Shown: positions 19,001 to 27,448, numbered from the stretch's first letter. The stretch: 64,000 nucleotides of DNA from Chitinophaga oryzae (GCF_012516375.2 NZ_CP051204.2:2418001-2482000), one strand, 5' to 3'. The notes: generated by a model not told the origin, from the sequence alone. Made by a program: numbers and translations.

Positions 19001-19075
19001 TCCAACACAGGCATCGTTTCCACTAACCTGCCGAACCCGCGTTCCGCTGTTATCGGTATTGACCTGACCTTCTAA
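16019..19075 (+). CDS. SusC/RagA-family TonB-dependent outer-membrane transporter
   Basis: 1018 residues from the ATG at 16019, which gives a proper signal peptide (MRKSVLFILLCMSGISAYAQ). An N-terminal carboxypeptidase-regulatory-like domain follows (VLKGTVKDATTRQPVPGATV), then the plug domain with AVVVGYGTQ and VLKDAASAAIYGARGSTGVI, and a long beta-barrel ending in a terminal phenylalanine (IGIDLTF), as expected for a protein inserted by the Bam machinery. With SusD 11 bp downstream it should form an outer-membrane import complex. The ligand may be a glycan, peptide or other polymer: no glycoside hydrolase, sulfatase or peptidase is encoded next to it. Confidence 0.97.
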   Translation: MRKSVLFILLCMSGISAYAQQVLKGTVKDATTRQPVPGATVKVIGAKTGATTNEKGEFELNVPANAQLQITSIGFENVMVAASLIKTTPIFMKMKAISLTDAVVVGYGTQSKSSVTNSIASVKAGELTAEKNIVSDFGKALQGRVPGVYVASREGTPGNASGIMIRGAQSVSAVATNPLIVIDGLVVDGNTISINSINPQDIESVEVLKDAASAAIYGARGSTGVIIITTKKGKNNSKPSLNVNMYTGVNNVPFKRRMMNTAEYTSAFNDSRNNRIGDIDAILANPGATPPGRLKQLQDEKTVLQGQLAGLKMGDRSIDWLDRIKHKNAPVNNLQASMSGGGEKNSYYMSLGRYAEVASMGVGRFERYTGRLDVTQQVNHWLKINGNINLTQSVSKDMSNPLATAFAVRPDTPDELVYQSNGRMGYYAGLQNNPLGIMMDNNNKNKTNIYLGSLSADLQLLKELSFRSSFNATKYNGLNSSFLLPVGYLAYSTGGLYKMQGTDNFSYNFDNYFTYNKRFRKLGVNGTLGYTYYNNELNSFGYELNGFPQIDNVTGGAAAAGYGAASNIGSLHLNNKEISDAWFLRTGIDWDGKYMLNASLRRDGSSKLVKDNRYSWFPSVSAGWDLSREGFMAGQRAVSQLKVRASYGISGNMRPLGYFDARNLLKATSYMGGQALVLNTLIGNPNIRWERTKQMDAGVDIALFGNRVTLTADYYNKTTDGLMSNTDVSWIFGAGSMPDNIGSIRNYGADLQLTVNSRAGATIGWKVSTNMNINRNVILSMKDSTAPFGALVFGGPQSRSKVGQPVGSVMVFESQGVDPLTGDMTYTDRNKDGRWDANDYVSIPIALPKFTGGTAVSLSYKRFTLDALVTYVAGNKVYDYYEQTLRNYSLDYTSVMPNKFSNLADRWRKPGDVTDIPRAVTGVHGAGQTADWNSKPSTQFITDASYLRLRNVSLAYLLPVKVLQKAKLNQVRIYGSVENLLTITPYKGFDPEAVSNTGIVSTNLPNPRSAVIGIDLTF

Positions 19076-19086
19076 TTGTTGCGCTC

Positions 19087-20430
19087 ATGAAAAAGACATG
19101 TATATTTCATATAGCCGTTGCCGGTACCTTACTGTTCGCATCCTGCAGCAAAAACCTGGACAATGTGCAACCCAATACACAGGTGACCTTTGACCAGATC
19201 AACCGTGCCAACCTGCCGCTGGTGATTAATGGCGCCAAACTGGCGCTCACCAACAACGCCCTGTACCAGATATTCGGTTTGCAGGACGTGATGGGAGACG
19301 ACTTCCAGTCTGTTTCCAACCTGACCTACGAAGGAAACAACGTCCCTTCTACCGACAACGCGCTCACCTTTGCCTATAAGCAGCCGTATCAGTGCATTGC
19401 CAATGTGAACATGGCCATCAGCTTTGGGGAACAGCAGCCCGGAGGTGACAGCCTGATCGCCGCCAACCTCGGAGAGGCTTATCTTCTTCGTGCATATTCC
19501 TATATGTTGCTGACGGAAATGTTTGGCGATGTGGTGATCATCAAAGGGGGTGAAAACCCCAAGAGCCATCCGGTACGCAATGCCGTTGGTGAAGTAAGGC
19601 GGCTCATTGAGGCAGACCTGAAAGCTGCCGCGGCGCAACTGCCGGATTATAACGGCAGGTCGCTGAATGGCTCAAGGCAGGCTGCGCAACTGCTGCTGGC
19701 CAGACTGTACCTCAACCTGGGCCGTCATGACGATGCCCTGGCGATGGCCAATGCGGTGATCAACTCCAAACGGTTGGCGCTGCAGTCCGGCTTCGGCGAT
19801 ATCTTCAGGTCCGCTACCAACAGTACGGAAATGATATACCATATCAATGAGATGGCTATCAATGGCAGCACGCAATATGGCCTGGGACAGGTATTCGGTC
19901 CCGGTAAATATGCCGACATGCCCAGAGCAGGCAGCGGCAATACCTGGGTGGACAGCATGTTGCTGAAAACCTACGATGCCAGCGACGTGCGCCGCACTTT
20001 TTTCCTGAAAAACAAAGGCGGCGTGATCCTGGACTCCGTGTACTTCGTGACCAAGTTCCCGGAGGAAGCCACACCTTCTTATCCCATCTGCCGCTATGCC
20101 GAAGCTTTCCTGATCGTTGCGGAAGCCACCGCTCGCAAAGGCGTGGTGGATGTAACGGCATATAACCAGCTGCGTACCGCCAGAAATGCATCGCAGCGCA
20201 ACAACAGCGACTTCGCCAATACCACCGCTTTCCTCGCAGAGATAGAAATGGAGCGCCGTCGTGAGTTTGTAGGCGAAAGACTTCGCTGGAGCGATATGCA
20301 GCGCTTTGGTAAAATGAACGCCTGGCTGCAGTCGTTCGGACAGCCGGCATCGCATGTGCTGCTGCCCATTCCCAGCCGCGAGTTTGCACTCAATCCTGAT
20401 CTGACACAAAACGCTGACTATAGTAAATAG
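19087..20430 (+). CDS. SusD/RagB-family surface lipoprotein
   Basis: 447 residues. The N-terminus is a lipoprotein signal with lipobox LLFASC. The TPR-like SusD fold is shown by EAYLLRAYSYMLLTEMFGDVVI near residue 135 and the C-terminal ICRYAEAFLIVAEA and EMERRREFVGERLRWSDM signatures. It is the lid and ligand-binding partner of the SusC protein encoded 11 bp upstream. The length is on the short side for the family but the key segments are present. Confidence 0.96.
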   Translation: MKKTCIFHIAVAGTLLFASCSKNLDNVQPNTQVTFDQINRANLPLVINGAKLALTNNALYQIFGLQDVMGDDFQSVSNLTYEGNNVPSTDNALTFAYKQPYQCIANVNMAISFGEQQPGGDSLIAANLGEAYLLRAYSYMLLTEMFGDVVIIKGGENPKSHPVRNAVGEVRRLIEADLKAAAAQLPDYNGRSLNGSRQAAQLLLARLYLNLGRHDDALAMANAVINSKRLALQSGFGDIFRSATNSTEMIYHINEMAINGSTQYGLGQVFGPGKYADMPRAGSGNTWVDSMLLKTYDASDVRRTFFLKNKGGVILDSVYFVTKFPEEATPSYPICRYAEAFLIVAEATARKGVVDVTAYNQLRTARNASQRNNSDFANTTAFLAEIEMERRREFVGERLRWSDMQRFGKMNAWLQSFGQPASHVLLPIPSREFALNPDLTQNADYSK

Positions 20431-20462
20431 CGGAAATCATAAAAATTTAAACAATGACAATC

Positions 20463-21692
20463 ATGAAAAAAGCAGGAAGAACCGGTGTTTTGCTGGCTTT
20501 ACTGGCCGCTCCGGCCGCACTGCACGCACAGCAGAACAAGCAGGTGAAATCCATTACAGTAAAAGGGTCTGTTGAATTTACCGATCCCAAAGCAACGGAA
20601 CAAAAGGTATGGCTTTTAAAAGATAACCTGTCCGGAAAACCGGTGGCGGTAGACTCCACCATTGTTGGCAAGGACAATACTTTCACTTTTCATGTCAAAC
20701 AAGACCATCAGGGGATATATGTGATCGATGCGCTGCACTGGGACCGTGCTTCCTTCTGGAGCGATGCCGATGTGAAAGTGGCCATGAGAGGTTATGATAC
20801 GGCACGGTACAAAGTAAAAATACCACATTATAACTATGTGGAGGGATCTTACGACAACAACTTCATCAATATGATGACGCTTAACGGTGAGCTGAACTAC
20901 CGGCGGATGATCGATGAGTACAATATGGAGTACTATGCTAAAAAGTCAACCGACACTACCTGGTCCGCCTATATGAAGAACACCAAAAAGTACAACCCTA
21001 TGCGCGACGATTACAAGCAGCGTGAGGATGTCCTCATTCGTTCCTTCATCGACCGTCCGGTGCTGGTATACGCACTGCGCGGTATGGCCGGCACGGAAAA
21101 CACGGCGCAATACGAGAAAGCCATGAAAATGCTGGAAGCCCTCATTGTCCGTTATCCCTGGCTGACAGAAGCGCAGAAGCTGAAACAGACCATTCTGACC
21201 AACAGGGCACAGGCCATGAAACTGAAAACCGGCGAACCCATGCCTTCTGTTAAATACCCGAGTGCGCAGGGCACCATCGAAGGACTGGAAAAATACAAGG
21301 GTAAATACCTACTGGTAGATTTCTGGGCAAGCTGGTGCGGTCCCTGCCGCCAGGCTATTCCCAAAGTGAAAGCGCTGTACAGCGCTTTCAAAGACAAGGG
21401 CTTTGAAGTTGTGAGCATCTCTATTGATACCGATCAGAAAGCCTGGAAAAAAGCGATGACGGAAGAAGCTATGCCCTGGGAGCAGCTGCTGAGCGATAAC
21501 AAAGACAAAACCATGGAACAGTTCCAGTTTTCCGGCATTCCAACGCTGTACCTGGTTGACCGGCAAGGTAAAATCCTGGAACGTTTTACCGGTTACTCGG
21601 ATGAGGCAGAAGCTAAAGTAAAAGATATCGTAGCAAAAGGCACCCAGGCCGAGCCGAAGAAAACAGCGGCCATGCCGATGATGGGCTTCTAG
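20463..21692 (+). CDS. TlpA-type thioredoxin-fold protein, periplasmic
   Basis: 409 residues from the ATG at 20463, which sits in the same CAATCATGAAAAAA context as the next gene. A signal peptide is followed by a DUF4369-like beta-rich N-terminal domain and a C-terminal thioredoxin domain with active-site W-C-G-P-C (C292, C295). TlpA/ResA-like proteins reduce or exchange disulfides in the periplasm. It sits 32 bp after SusD and is probably in the same operon. Its pairing with a second such protein is common next to SusCD in Bacteroidota, where the partner substrate is not known. Confidence 0.92.
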   Translation: MKKAGRTGVLLALLAAPAALHAQQNKQVKSITVKGSVEFTDPKATEQKVWLLKDNLSGKPVAVDSTIVGKDNTFTFHVKQDHQGIYVIDALHWDRASFWSDADVKVAMRGYDTARYKVKIPHYNYVEGSYDNNFINMMTLNGELNYRRMIDEYNMEYYAKKSTDTTWSAYMKNTKKYNPMRDDYKQREDVLIRSFIDRPVLVYALRGMAGTENTAQYEKAMKMLEALIVRYPWLTEAQKLKQTILTNRAQAMKLKTGEPMPSVKYPSAQGTIEGLEKYKGKYLLVDFWASWCGPCRQAIPKVKALYSAFKDKGFEVVSISIDTDQKAWKKAMTEEAMPWEQLLSDNKDKTMEQFQFSGIPTLYLVDRQGKILERFTGYSDEAEAKVKDIVAKGTQAEPKKTAAMPMMGF

Positions 21693-21710
21693 AAAATCAA
21701 TACACCAATC

Positions 21711-22871
21711 ATGAAAAAAACAATCCTGATGATCGCCGGCGGTTTACTGCTGGCGATCATTTCAAGCGCCCAGGAAAGGGGCTTTAAAATTACCGCCAAT
21801 ATCAAAGGGCAGGGCGATTACCGGCTTTCGATTTCCCGCTTAGCCGACGGTAAACGTATCATGGATACTGCGGTCGCTCACAACGGCGATGCCTTTGTGT
21901 ACACCGGCCGCGTAGACGAACCCGTTGTTGGTACTTTATCTTCTGCGCACCCGTCGGCCCGTTATGAGTTTGTAAAAGGCGGAATGTTCATGCCCGCCCC
22001 CAGCCTGGACTTTATCATCACCAACAGGGATATCACTATCACTGCCGACGCCACGGAACTGTATAAAGGAACAGTTGCCGGGGGCCGGGAGAATAAGGAA
22101 CTGGACAAACTGCATCAGGCAGAAGCGCCATTCATTGCGCAGGATTGGGAGATAAGGAAAAAACGATTCAAAAAAGAGGACAGTGTGGCCAGGAATGCCG
22201 CGATGGCAGAACAGAAAGCAGCGAAGGAACGGCTGCTGGACATCCGGAAACAATTTATTGCCAAACACCCGGGATCTTTTGTGAGCCTTATGTTACTGAG
22301 CCGGTTGACCGGCGATTACGATATGACGGCTTATGAAGCGGCGTATCATAAACTGTCCGGCACGTATAAAAATACGTATCTCGCTAAATACATTGTTTCC
22401 CGTATTTCCGGCGCGAAAGCTACCGAAGTAGGGGCAAAGGCGATCGGATTTACCAAGATGGATAATCACGGACAGCCGTTTACATTAGCCTCGCTGAAGG
22501 GAAAATATGTGCTGCTCGATTTCTGGGGCAGCTGGTGTGGCCCCTGCCGTGCGAGCCATCCACATCTGAAAGAGATCTATTCAAAATACAAAGACAAAGG
22601 ATTTGAGATAGTAGGTATCGCTGAAGAGAAATCAGACGATCTGGAGGCCGCTAAAAAAAGTTGGCTCGGCGCTATCCAGTCAGATGGCCTGAGTTGGATA
22701 CAGGTACTCAACAACTACAACAAAAAAGATGCAGACATGGTCATGGCCTATGGCATTGAGGGGTTTCCGACCAAGATATTACTCGATAAGGATGGTAAGG
22801 TGTTGTTCAAAATTGTCGGTAACGGCGGTGATGAACTTGACCAGCAACTTAAATCGGTGTTTGGTTTGTAA
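21711..22871 (+). CDS. TlpA-type thioredoxin-fold protein, periplasmic
   Basis: 386 residues. Signal peptide (MKKTILMIAGGLLLAIISSAQ), a DUF4369-like N-terminal domain (FKITANIKGQGDYRLSISRL), and a C-terminal thioredoxin domain with W-C-G-P-C (C276, C279) and the cis-Pro region EGFPTKILLDKDG. It is 18 bp after the first TlpA-like gene and followed by a strong terminator, so it is the last gene of the SusC operon. The two proteins share domain order but not close identity. Confidence 0.92.
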   Translation: MKKTILMIAGGLLLAIISSAQERGFKITANIKGQGDYRLSISRLADGKRIMDTAVAHNGDAFVYTGRVDEPVVGTLSSAHPSARYEFVKGGMFMPAPSLDFIITNRDITITADATELYKGTVAGGRENKELDKLHQAEAPFIAQDWEIRKKRFKKEDSVARNAAMAEQKAAKERLLDIRKQFIAKHPGSFVSLMLLSRLTGDYDMTAYEAAYHKLSGTYKNTYLAKYIVSRISGAKATEVGAKAIGFTKMDNHGQPFTLASLKGKYVLLDFWGSWCGPCRASHPHLKEIYSKYKDKGFEIVGIAEEKSDDLEAAKKSWLGAIQSDGLSWIQVLNNYNKKDADMVMAYGIEGFPTKILLDKDGKVLFKIVGNGGDELDQQLKSVFGL

Positions 22872-22879
22872 TCGTAACG

Positions 22880-22907
22880 GCCCTGCAGTTTTACTGCGGG
22901 GCTTTTT
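22880..22907 (+). terminator. Rho-independent terminator of the SusC operon
   Basis: A 10-bp stem (GCCCTGCAGT at 22880-22889 pairing with ACTGCGGGGC at 22893-22902, one G-U pair) with a 3-base loop and a TTTTTATT tract. It lies between convergent genes. Confidence 0.85.
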
Positions 22908-23442
22908 ATTCTTTCTGTTTTTCTTCCATATGGTGTTCATACCCTTTCACATTGACCAGGAATACGAGCAGTATAATGATGATAACCACCAGCACAATGT
23001 AGGCAATCATAAAAGGGAAATTATAAATGCTGAGAGGCATCAGGTTGGGTTCTTTTTGTCCAGGCCGGGAGAAAGGTGCATCGTCGGCCTGCGGCGCTTT
23101 GCCGGCTTCTTCTTTCACATAGGCCAGAATATCGCGGATCATGTCATCTGAGAGGTCGGGATGGTCCGGCATGGCTACCTGGTTGTTGGCGTTGTATACG
23201 GCCAGCGCTTCTTTATCGCCGGCTTTCACCATGCTCTGGGACGCTTTTACAAATTGGAGGATCCATGCTTCGCTGTGACGCTGGTCTACCCCGGCGAGGG
23301 CAGGACCGGTGAGTTTTTTATTCACGTTATGACAGGAGGCGCAACGTGCCTGGAACAGTTTTTTGCCTTCTGCCGGGTCAGCCGCCCCGGAGGGCAGGCT
23401 GTAGCAAAACAATAGTATTATAAGGATCAGTTTACCGTTCAT
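22906..23442 (-). CDS. Membrane-anchored cytochrome c, oxidase associated
   Basis: 178 residues. Signal sequence, then a heme c site C34-A-S-C37-H38, a probable axial Met in VAMPDHPDLS near residue 93, and a C-terminal hydrophobic helix (about 145-167) ending in a charged tail. It is the last gene of the ba3-type oxidase operon and its start overlaps the Sco1 gene by 11 bp. It is the likely electron donor to the CuA site of subunit II. Confidence 0.93.
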   Translation of the reverse strand: MNGKLILIILLFCYSLPSGAADPAEGKKLFQARCASCHNVNKKLTGPALAGVDQRHSEAWILQFVKASQSMVKAGDKEALAVYNANNQVAMPDHPDLSDDMIRDILAYVKEEAGKAPQADDAPFSRPGQKEPNLMPLSIYNFPFMIAYIVLVVIIIILLVFLVNVKGYEHHMEEKQKE

Positions 23443-24091
23443 GTTGCAGTTTTTTGATGTCTGCGATCAGCTGGCCGGCAGCTGTTGCAGACGTGCCCTG
23501 GTAATAACCTCTGATATGTTGCTGCCGGTCGAGCAATACGATATTTTCACTATGAATGAAATCGTCCGGGCCGCCGTCGCCATCGGTAGCGGTGATATAA
23601 AGACCTTTGCGGGCGAAGCGGTAGAGCGATGGTTTGTCGCCGGTGAGCAGTTCCCAGCCCTGTGCCGGTAAAGACAGCCGCCGGCCGTAACGCAGCAGGG
23701 CGGTACTGCTGTCGCGCAGCGGGTCTACTGTCAGTGATACGAAGCAGATGCCTGTATCGTTGCGGAAAGCGGCGTATACCTGCTGCAGTTGCCGCATCAT
23801 GGCGGGACATACAGTGGGGCAGGAAGTAAAGAAATAATGCGCGATGGTAATATGATGCTGCAGCCGTGTGTTCGTTACCGTTGCTCCATATTGATTGGTG
23901 AATGCAAATGCCGGCAGGCGCGCTGCGTCATTCGGCCCGCTGACGACGGCGTTGTTGGTGCCATAGAAGGGCAGCGGCGCATAGCGGTCTTCGGTCCACC
24001 GCACGAGGCCATAGGCCAGCAGCGGAAGGCATATCAGCGTGATAACGGCTGCCTGCCACGAATACAATATGTTCCGGAAGCGGATGCGCAT
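23432..24091 (-). CDS. Sco1/SenC-family copper chaperone
   Basis: 219 residues with an N-terminal membrane anchor (about residues 13-30). The copper-binding motif is intact: C91-P-T-V-C95 and the distal His at 180 (FIHSENIVLL). Sco proteins deliver copper to, or reduce, the CuA site of oxidase subunit II. It begins 1 bp after the subunit I stop, in the oxidase operon. Confidence 0.94.
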   Translation of the reverse strand: MRIRFRNILYSWQAAVITLICLPLLAYGLVRWTEDRYAPLPFYGTNNAVVSGPNDAARLPAFAFTNQYGATVTNTRLQHHITIAHYFFTSCPTVCPAMMRQLQQVYAAFRNDTGICFVSLTVDPLRDSSTALLRYGRRLSLPAQGWELLTGDKPSLYRFARKGLYITATDGDGGPDDFIHSENIVLLDRQQHIRGYYQGTSATAAGQLIADIKKLQHER

Positions 24092-24092
24092 G

Positions 24093-25775
24093 TCATGGTT
24101 TTTTAGTCACGATGGGGGTAGGGTCCGTAGGCAGGTAGGGCGGGGCCTTTTTGCCGGTATTGTTCAATGCATCGGAGATGGCAGGCAGGTAAGCCATGAA
24201 GATGATGAAACCCATCACTACCAGCCATGGCCGGAATGTATCGAACAGCGGAATTCTTTTTTCTTCGTGCAGGCTTTCGCTGACAGGAAAGTCGATCATG
24301 GATGCCGCGCTGCGCTTGCGGAAGAAAGTACCGAAGAACACGATGAAATACAGGAACCCTGCGGCAAACATGATACCGCCGCCTGCCAGTCCCAGCATAC
24401 TGGAGATCACCCAGTAGGGATGGTACTGTTCACTGGCGGGATTAAGGTACGTTAGTCCCATATTGGTGCGCCGTGGTTCTCCCATCAGTCCGCCCCACAT
24501 CAGCCCCGCAGAGAAGATCAGTACGCCTACGGTCCACAGATAGGGGATAATGGTATTAATAGCCGGCAGGTATATCTTTTTACCGGTGAGCTGCGATACC
24601 AGGAAAATCGACATGCCCAGGATGGCCAGGAATACCGGGCCGGCTACGGTGAGATGAAAATGTCCGGGTATAAAGGACGTATTATGTACAGTATTGTTGA
24701 GTGAATAAGACGCGTTCACCAGGCCGGTCAGTCCGCCGAAGATAAACAGGATGAGGCCGTTGATCAGGTAACCGAAGAGGAATACATCTTTCCGGAAGAA
24801 CGGCAGTTTCCATATCCAGGAGTAGAGTCCTCTGCCACCCCGCAGCCAGGCGGCATGTTCCAGCGAGGCCGCAATGGTGAAAGCGGTGATGAAACTGGGG
24901 ATGGCTACGGCGAAGGTAAGCAGCGACTGTGTGAGTTTGACGCCCCTGCCGATGGATGGCTCTCCGAACTGATGGTGCACGCCGATGGGGATAGAGAACA
25001 GCAGAAAGAGGAAAAAGGCGATGCGTCCTGCGGTGCCGGAGTAGAGCTTGCCGCCGGCCAGTTTGGGCAGCATGGTATAAAACATGATGTAGGCGGGCAA
25101 CAGCCAGAAATATACCAGCGCGTGGCCGAAGAACCAGAACAGGGTGCGCGCCAGCATTACGTTGACCCCGGCGGTCCAGCCAAGGCTCCAGGGCACCAGC
25201 AGTACCAGCACTTCGTAGGCTACCGCCAGCGTACATACGAACCAGATAGTGAAATTGACCAGTGTGCCGATCACGGCCAGCGGTGTGTTTTCTTCCCGGT
25301 GCCCGCGTTTCCAGCGTACGTAAATGACGGCCCAGTCCCAGTAAGCTACCCAGGAGCCTACGATAAGCATGGCGGTGCCGATATAAAAAGCCGGATGTGC
25401 TTTCAGCGGCGGATAAAATGTATATAAGACCGATGCTTTGCCCGACAACATAGCGGCAGCGGCCATCAGGGTGCCAATCACCATCAGCAGGAGTGACAGC
25501 AGGGAGGCTTTGCGGCCCGGTTCCTGCTTCAGGAAGAAAGCGATGGTAGCATGGCCGAAAGCAACGGCAAAAAAGGTGGTGAGCACAATGGCATTGATCA
25601 CCCCGTGCAGCGTGAGGCCCTGGTAGTAGTCCAGCTTAGCCACAGAAGCCTGGTGGATCACACCGGCGCGGTAGATCACCTGCATCAGCCCGTGATAAAT
25701 ACCAATGGTGAGTAATAATACCGGTACAAACAGTTCAGCGAGGATGATGTTTTTAAGGTATCTGCTTACATTCAT
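24093..25775 (-). CDS. Cytochrome c oxidase subunit I, ba3 type
   Basis: 560 residues, multi-pass. The cofactor ligands can all be read: H57 (TLHGVINAIV) for the low-spin heme, H218 and Y222 (GHALVYFWLLPAY) for CuB and the cross-linked Tyr, H267-H268 (GVHHQF) for CuB, and H374/H376 (PGHFHLT) for the two hemes. The GHALVYFWLLPAY segment lacks the H-P-E-V-Y of aa3 enzymes and matches the ba3 (B-type) form, which has high oxygen affinity and only the K proton channel. It lies in the order IIa, II, I, Sco1, cytochrome c. Confidence 0.95.
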   Translation of the reverse strand: MNVSRYLKNIILAELFVPVLLLTIGIYHGLMQVIYRAGVIHQASVAKLDYYQGLTLHGVINAIVLTTFFAVAFGHATIAFFLKQEPGRKASLLSLLLMVIGTLMAAAAMLSGKASVLYTFYPPLKAHPAFYIGTAMLIVGSWVAYWDWAVIYVRWKRGHREENTPLAVIGTLVNFTIWFVCTLAVAYEVLVLLVPWSLGWTAGVNVMLARTLFWFFGHALVYFWLLPAYIMFYTMLPKLAGGKLYSGTAGRIAFFLFLLFSIPIGVHHQFGEPSIGRGVKLTQSLLTFAVAIPSFITAFTIAASLEHAAWLRGGRGLYSWIWKLPFFRKDVFLFGYLINGLILFIFGGLTGLVNASYSLNNTVHNTSFIPGHFHLTVAGPVFLAILGMSIFLVSQLTGKKIYLPAINTIIPYLWTVGVLIFSAGLMWGGLMGEPRRTNMGLTYLNPASEQYHPYWVISSMLGLAGGGIMFAAGFLYFIVFFGTFFRKRSAASMIDFPVSESLHEEKRIPLFDTFRPWLVVMGFIIFMAYLPAISDALNNTGKKAPPYLPTDPTPIVTKKP

Positions 25776-25781
25776 TGCGAC

Positions 25782-26234
25782 TTATTTTTTGGGATAGTTG
25801 ACAATTATTTCCGCCTGCATGTTCTGGTGGCCGGTGCCGCAGAACTCATGACATACCACTTTGTATACGCCGGGCTGGTCAAACCGGACGGTGGTTTTGG
25901 CCACACCGCCGGGAACGCCCATCAGGTTTACGTTTTTGTTGTAGATGTCGAAGCCGTGCACCACATCCTGCGAGGTGAGGAAAAGGTCTACTTCGCTGCC
26001 TACCGGTATGTAGGTGATAGCTGGTTCAAAGCTCCACATGCGGGCTACATAAAAGATCTGGTAGGTGGATTTGTCGATCTGGTTGACCCTCGCCGTTTCG
26101 TACGATTTGTCGTAGGGAAGGCATTCCGTGACGTCTGCTTTTCTGGCGCCCATCGCGTAGAACAGTGAAAAGATAAAGAGGGCGGATAACAGCAAAGCCA
26201 CAATGATGACGTTCCGTTCATATTTGTCGATCAT
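25782..26234 (-). CDS. Cytochrome c oxidase subunit II, ba3 type (CuA)
   Basis: 150 residues, one N-terminal membrane helix (about 8-28) and a cupredoxin domain. The CuA ligands are all present: H93 (VVHGFDI), C128, E130, C132, H136 and M139 in CHEFCGTGHQNM. A subunit II with one transmembrane helix and this short size is typical of ba3 oxidases. It starts 12 bp after the small subunit IIa gene. Confidence 0.95.
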   Translation of the reverse strand: MIDKYERNVIIVALLLSALFIFSLFYAMGARKADVTECLPYDKSYETARVNQIDKSTYQIFYVARMWSFEPAITYIPVGSEVDLFLTSQDVVHGFDIYNKNVNLMGVPGGVAKTTVRFDQPGVYKVVCHEFCGTGHQNMQAEIIVNYPKK

Positions 26235-26246
26235 GAGGAAAACGGT

Positions 26247-26372
26247 TTATATCCTGGAGAGCATGAGAAAATAGATACCGAACCATATTATCAGTCCCAG
26301 TACTATCAGCAGCGCGAAGAAAGCAATAGCGCCGCGGGGGACGAATTTTTCCGGATTGTTGGATTCTTGCAT
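26247..26372 (-). CDS. Cytochrome c oxidase subunit IIa (41 aa)
   Basis: 41 residues read on the minus strand from ATG at 26372 to TAA at 26247. A basic N-terminus (MQESNNPEKFVPRG) is followed by one hydrophobic helix (AIAFFALLIVLGLIIWFGIY). The size, single helix and the ending W-x-G-x-Y pattern match the small subunit IIa of the Thermus ba3 oxidase. That subunit replaces the missing first helix of subunit II, and this gene stands directly before subunit II. It would be missed by usual length limits. Confidence 0.82.
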   Translation of the reverse strand: MQESNNPEKFVPRGAIAFFALLIVLGLIIWFGIYFLMLSRI

Positions 26373-26479
26373 AGAACAGGATTTAATAGCGATCTTTCTG
26401 TATTACAAACGAGCGCGGGAAATGTTTGATTTTGGGGGGCCGGAGGGGAAGAAAAACTATTTTTTAAGGAGCTTTATGT

Positions 26480-26515
26480 ATCCGTTTCCCCGGGGTTTAG
26501 CCCGGGGAAACGGAT
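26480..26515. terminator. 15-bp perfect hairpin after the 3-hydroxyacyl-CoA dehydrogenase gene
   Basis: ATCCGTTTCCCCGGG (26480-26494) and its exact reverse complement (26501-26515) flank a 6-base loop. It begins 5 bp past the dehydrogenase stop on the minus strand and lies upstream of the oxidase operon. There is no good U tract on either strand, so it may be a Rho-independent-like or mRNA-stabilising structure. Confidence 0.65.
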
Positions 26516-26520
26516 CATCG

Positions 26521-27417
26521 TTATTTCAGGAAACCGGGTTGCCGGTAGGAGGGGTTGGGATATTTGTAAAAGCCCTCGCCGGTGGCGGTGCCCAGTTTGT
26601 TTTTCTCAATGAAGTTCTCTTTGAGAAAAGCGGCGGCTTTTATTTTCTCCGGGTCTTTGGTCTTTTCGGCGGCCATGTTGGTGATGTTATAGGCAGTGGT
26701 GATACCTACCACGTCCAGGATACCGAATGGGCCCACGGGCGCGCCGGTAGCTACCATCCATGTTTTATCGATGGTTTCCACATCGGCCACGCCTCTTACG
26801 AGCAGGGTGGTGGCTGCGTCGAGCAGCGGTACCAGCAGGGAATTGACGATATAGCCGGGTTGCTCCTTGTGGAGTGGCAGCGCTACCATGCCGATGGATT
26901 TCGCAAAGGCTACCACGGTGTCGAAGGTGGCTTTGTCCGTTCCCGGATGGCCCATGATCTCTGCGGTGTTGTGTTTCCAGATTTCATTGGCGAAGTGGAG
27001 TGACAGGAACTGCGCCGGTCTTCCGGTGGCTGCTGCGAACTGACTGGGCAGCAGGGTGGAGGAGTTGGTGGCGAAGATCGTCTGCGGGTCGGCTACGGCG
27101 GCCAGCTTTTGGTAAAACTCCGTTTTGATGGCAGGGTTTTCCGGGATGGCTTCTATCAGCAGGTCGGCGCCTTTTACGGCGGCGGCCAGGTCGGTGAAAT
27201 AACGGATACGGCTAAATGCTGCATCGGTGTCTGCTTTTTCCAGGCCGAGGTCATGCTGATAAGCGGAAGCCAATTGCTGCAGGGTAGTTTTGGCTTTTTC
27301 GAGTACGGCATCGCTGATGTCGTACACATGGACCTGGTACTGGTGGACGGCGGTCTGGAAGGCGATCTGTGCGCCTAATACGCCGCTGCCGGCTACGGTG
27401 ACTGTTTTTATATTCAT
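26521..27417 (-). CDS. 3-hydroxyacyl-CoA dehydrogenase (short form)
   Basis: 298 residues. The Rossmann NAD site is at the N-terminus (VAGSGVLGAQIAFQTA), followed by DLLIEAIPENPAIK, NSSTLLPSQFA, the catalytic His region SLHFANEIWKHN, and a C-terminal domain with GYIVNSLLVPLL. It oxidises 3-hydroxyacyl-CoA to the 3-keto form, in beta-oxidation or in the reverse direction. It is 31 bp downstream of the oleate hydratase gene on the same strand, and so is probably co-expressed. Whether it acts on hydroxystearoyl species is unknown. Confidence 0.9.
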   Translation of the reverse strand: MNIKTVTVAGSGVLGAQIAFQTAVHQYQVHVYDISDAVLEKAKTTLQQLASAYQHDLGLEKADTDAAFSRIRYFTDLAAAVKGADLLIEAIPENPAIKTEFYQKLAAVADPQTIFATNSSTLLPSQFAAATGRPAQFLSLHFANEIWKHNTAEIMGHPGTDKATFDTVVAFAKSIGMVALPLHKEQPGYIVNSLLVPLLDAATTLLVRGVADVETIDKTWMVATGAPVGPFGILDVVGITTAYNITNMAAEKTKDPEKIKAAAFLKENFIEKNKLGTATGEGFYKYPNPSYRQPGFLK

Positions 27418-27448
27418 ATTTTAGGATTGGCCGGTGATGGAAATACGA

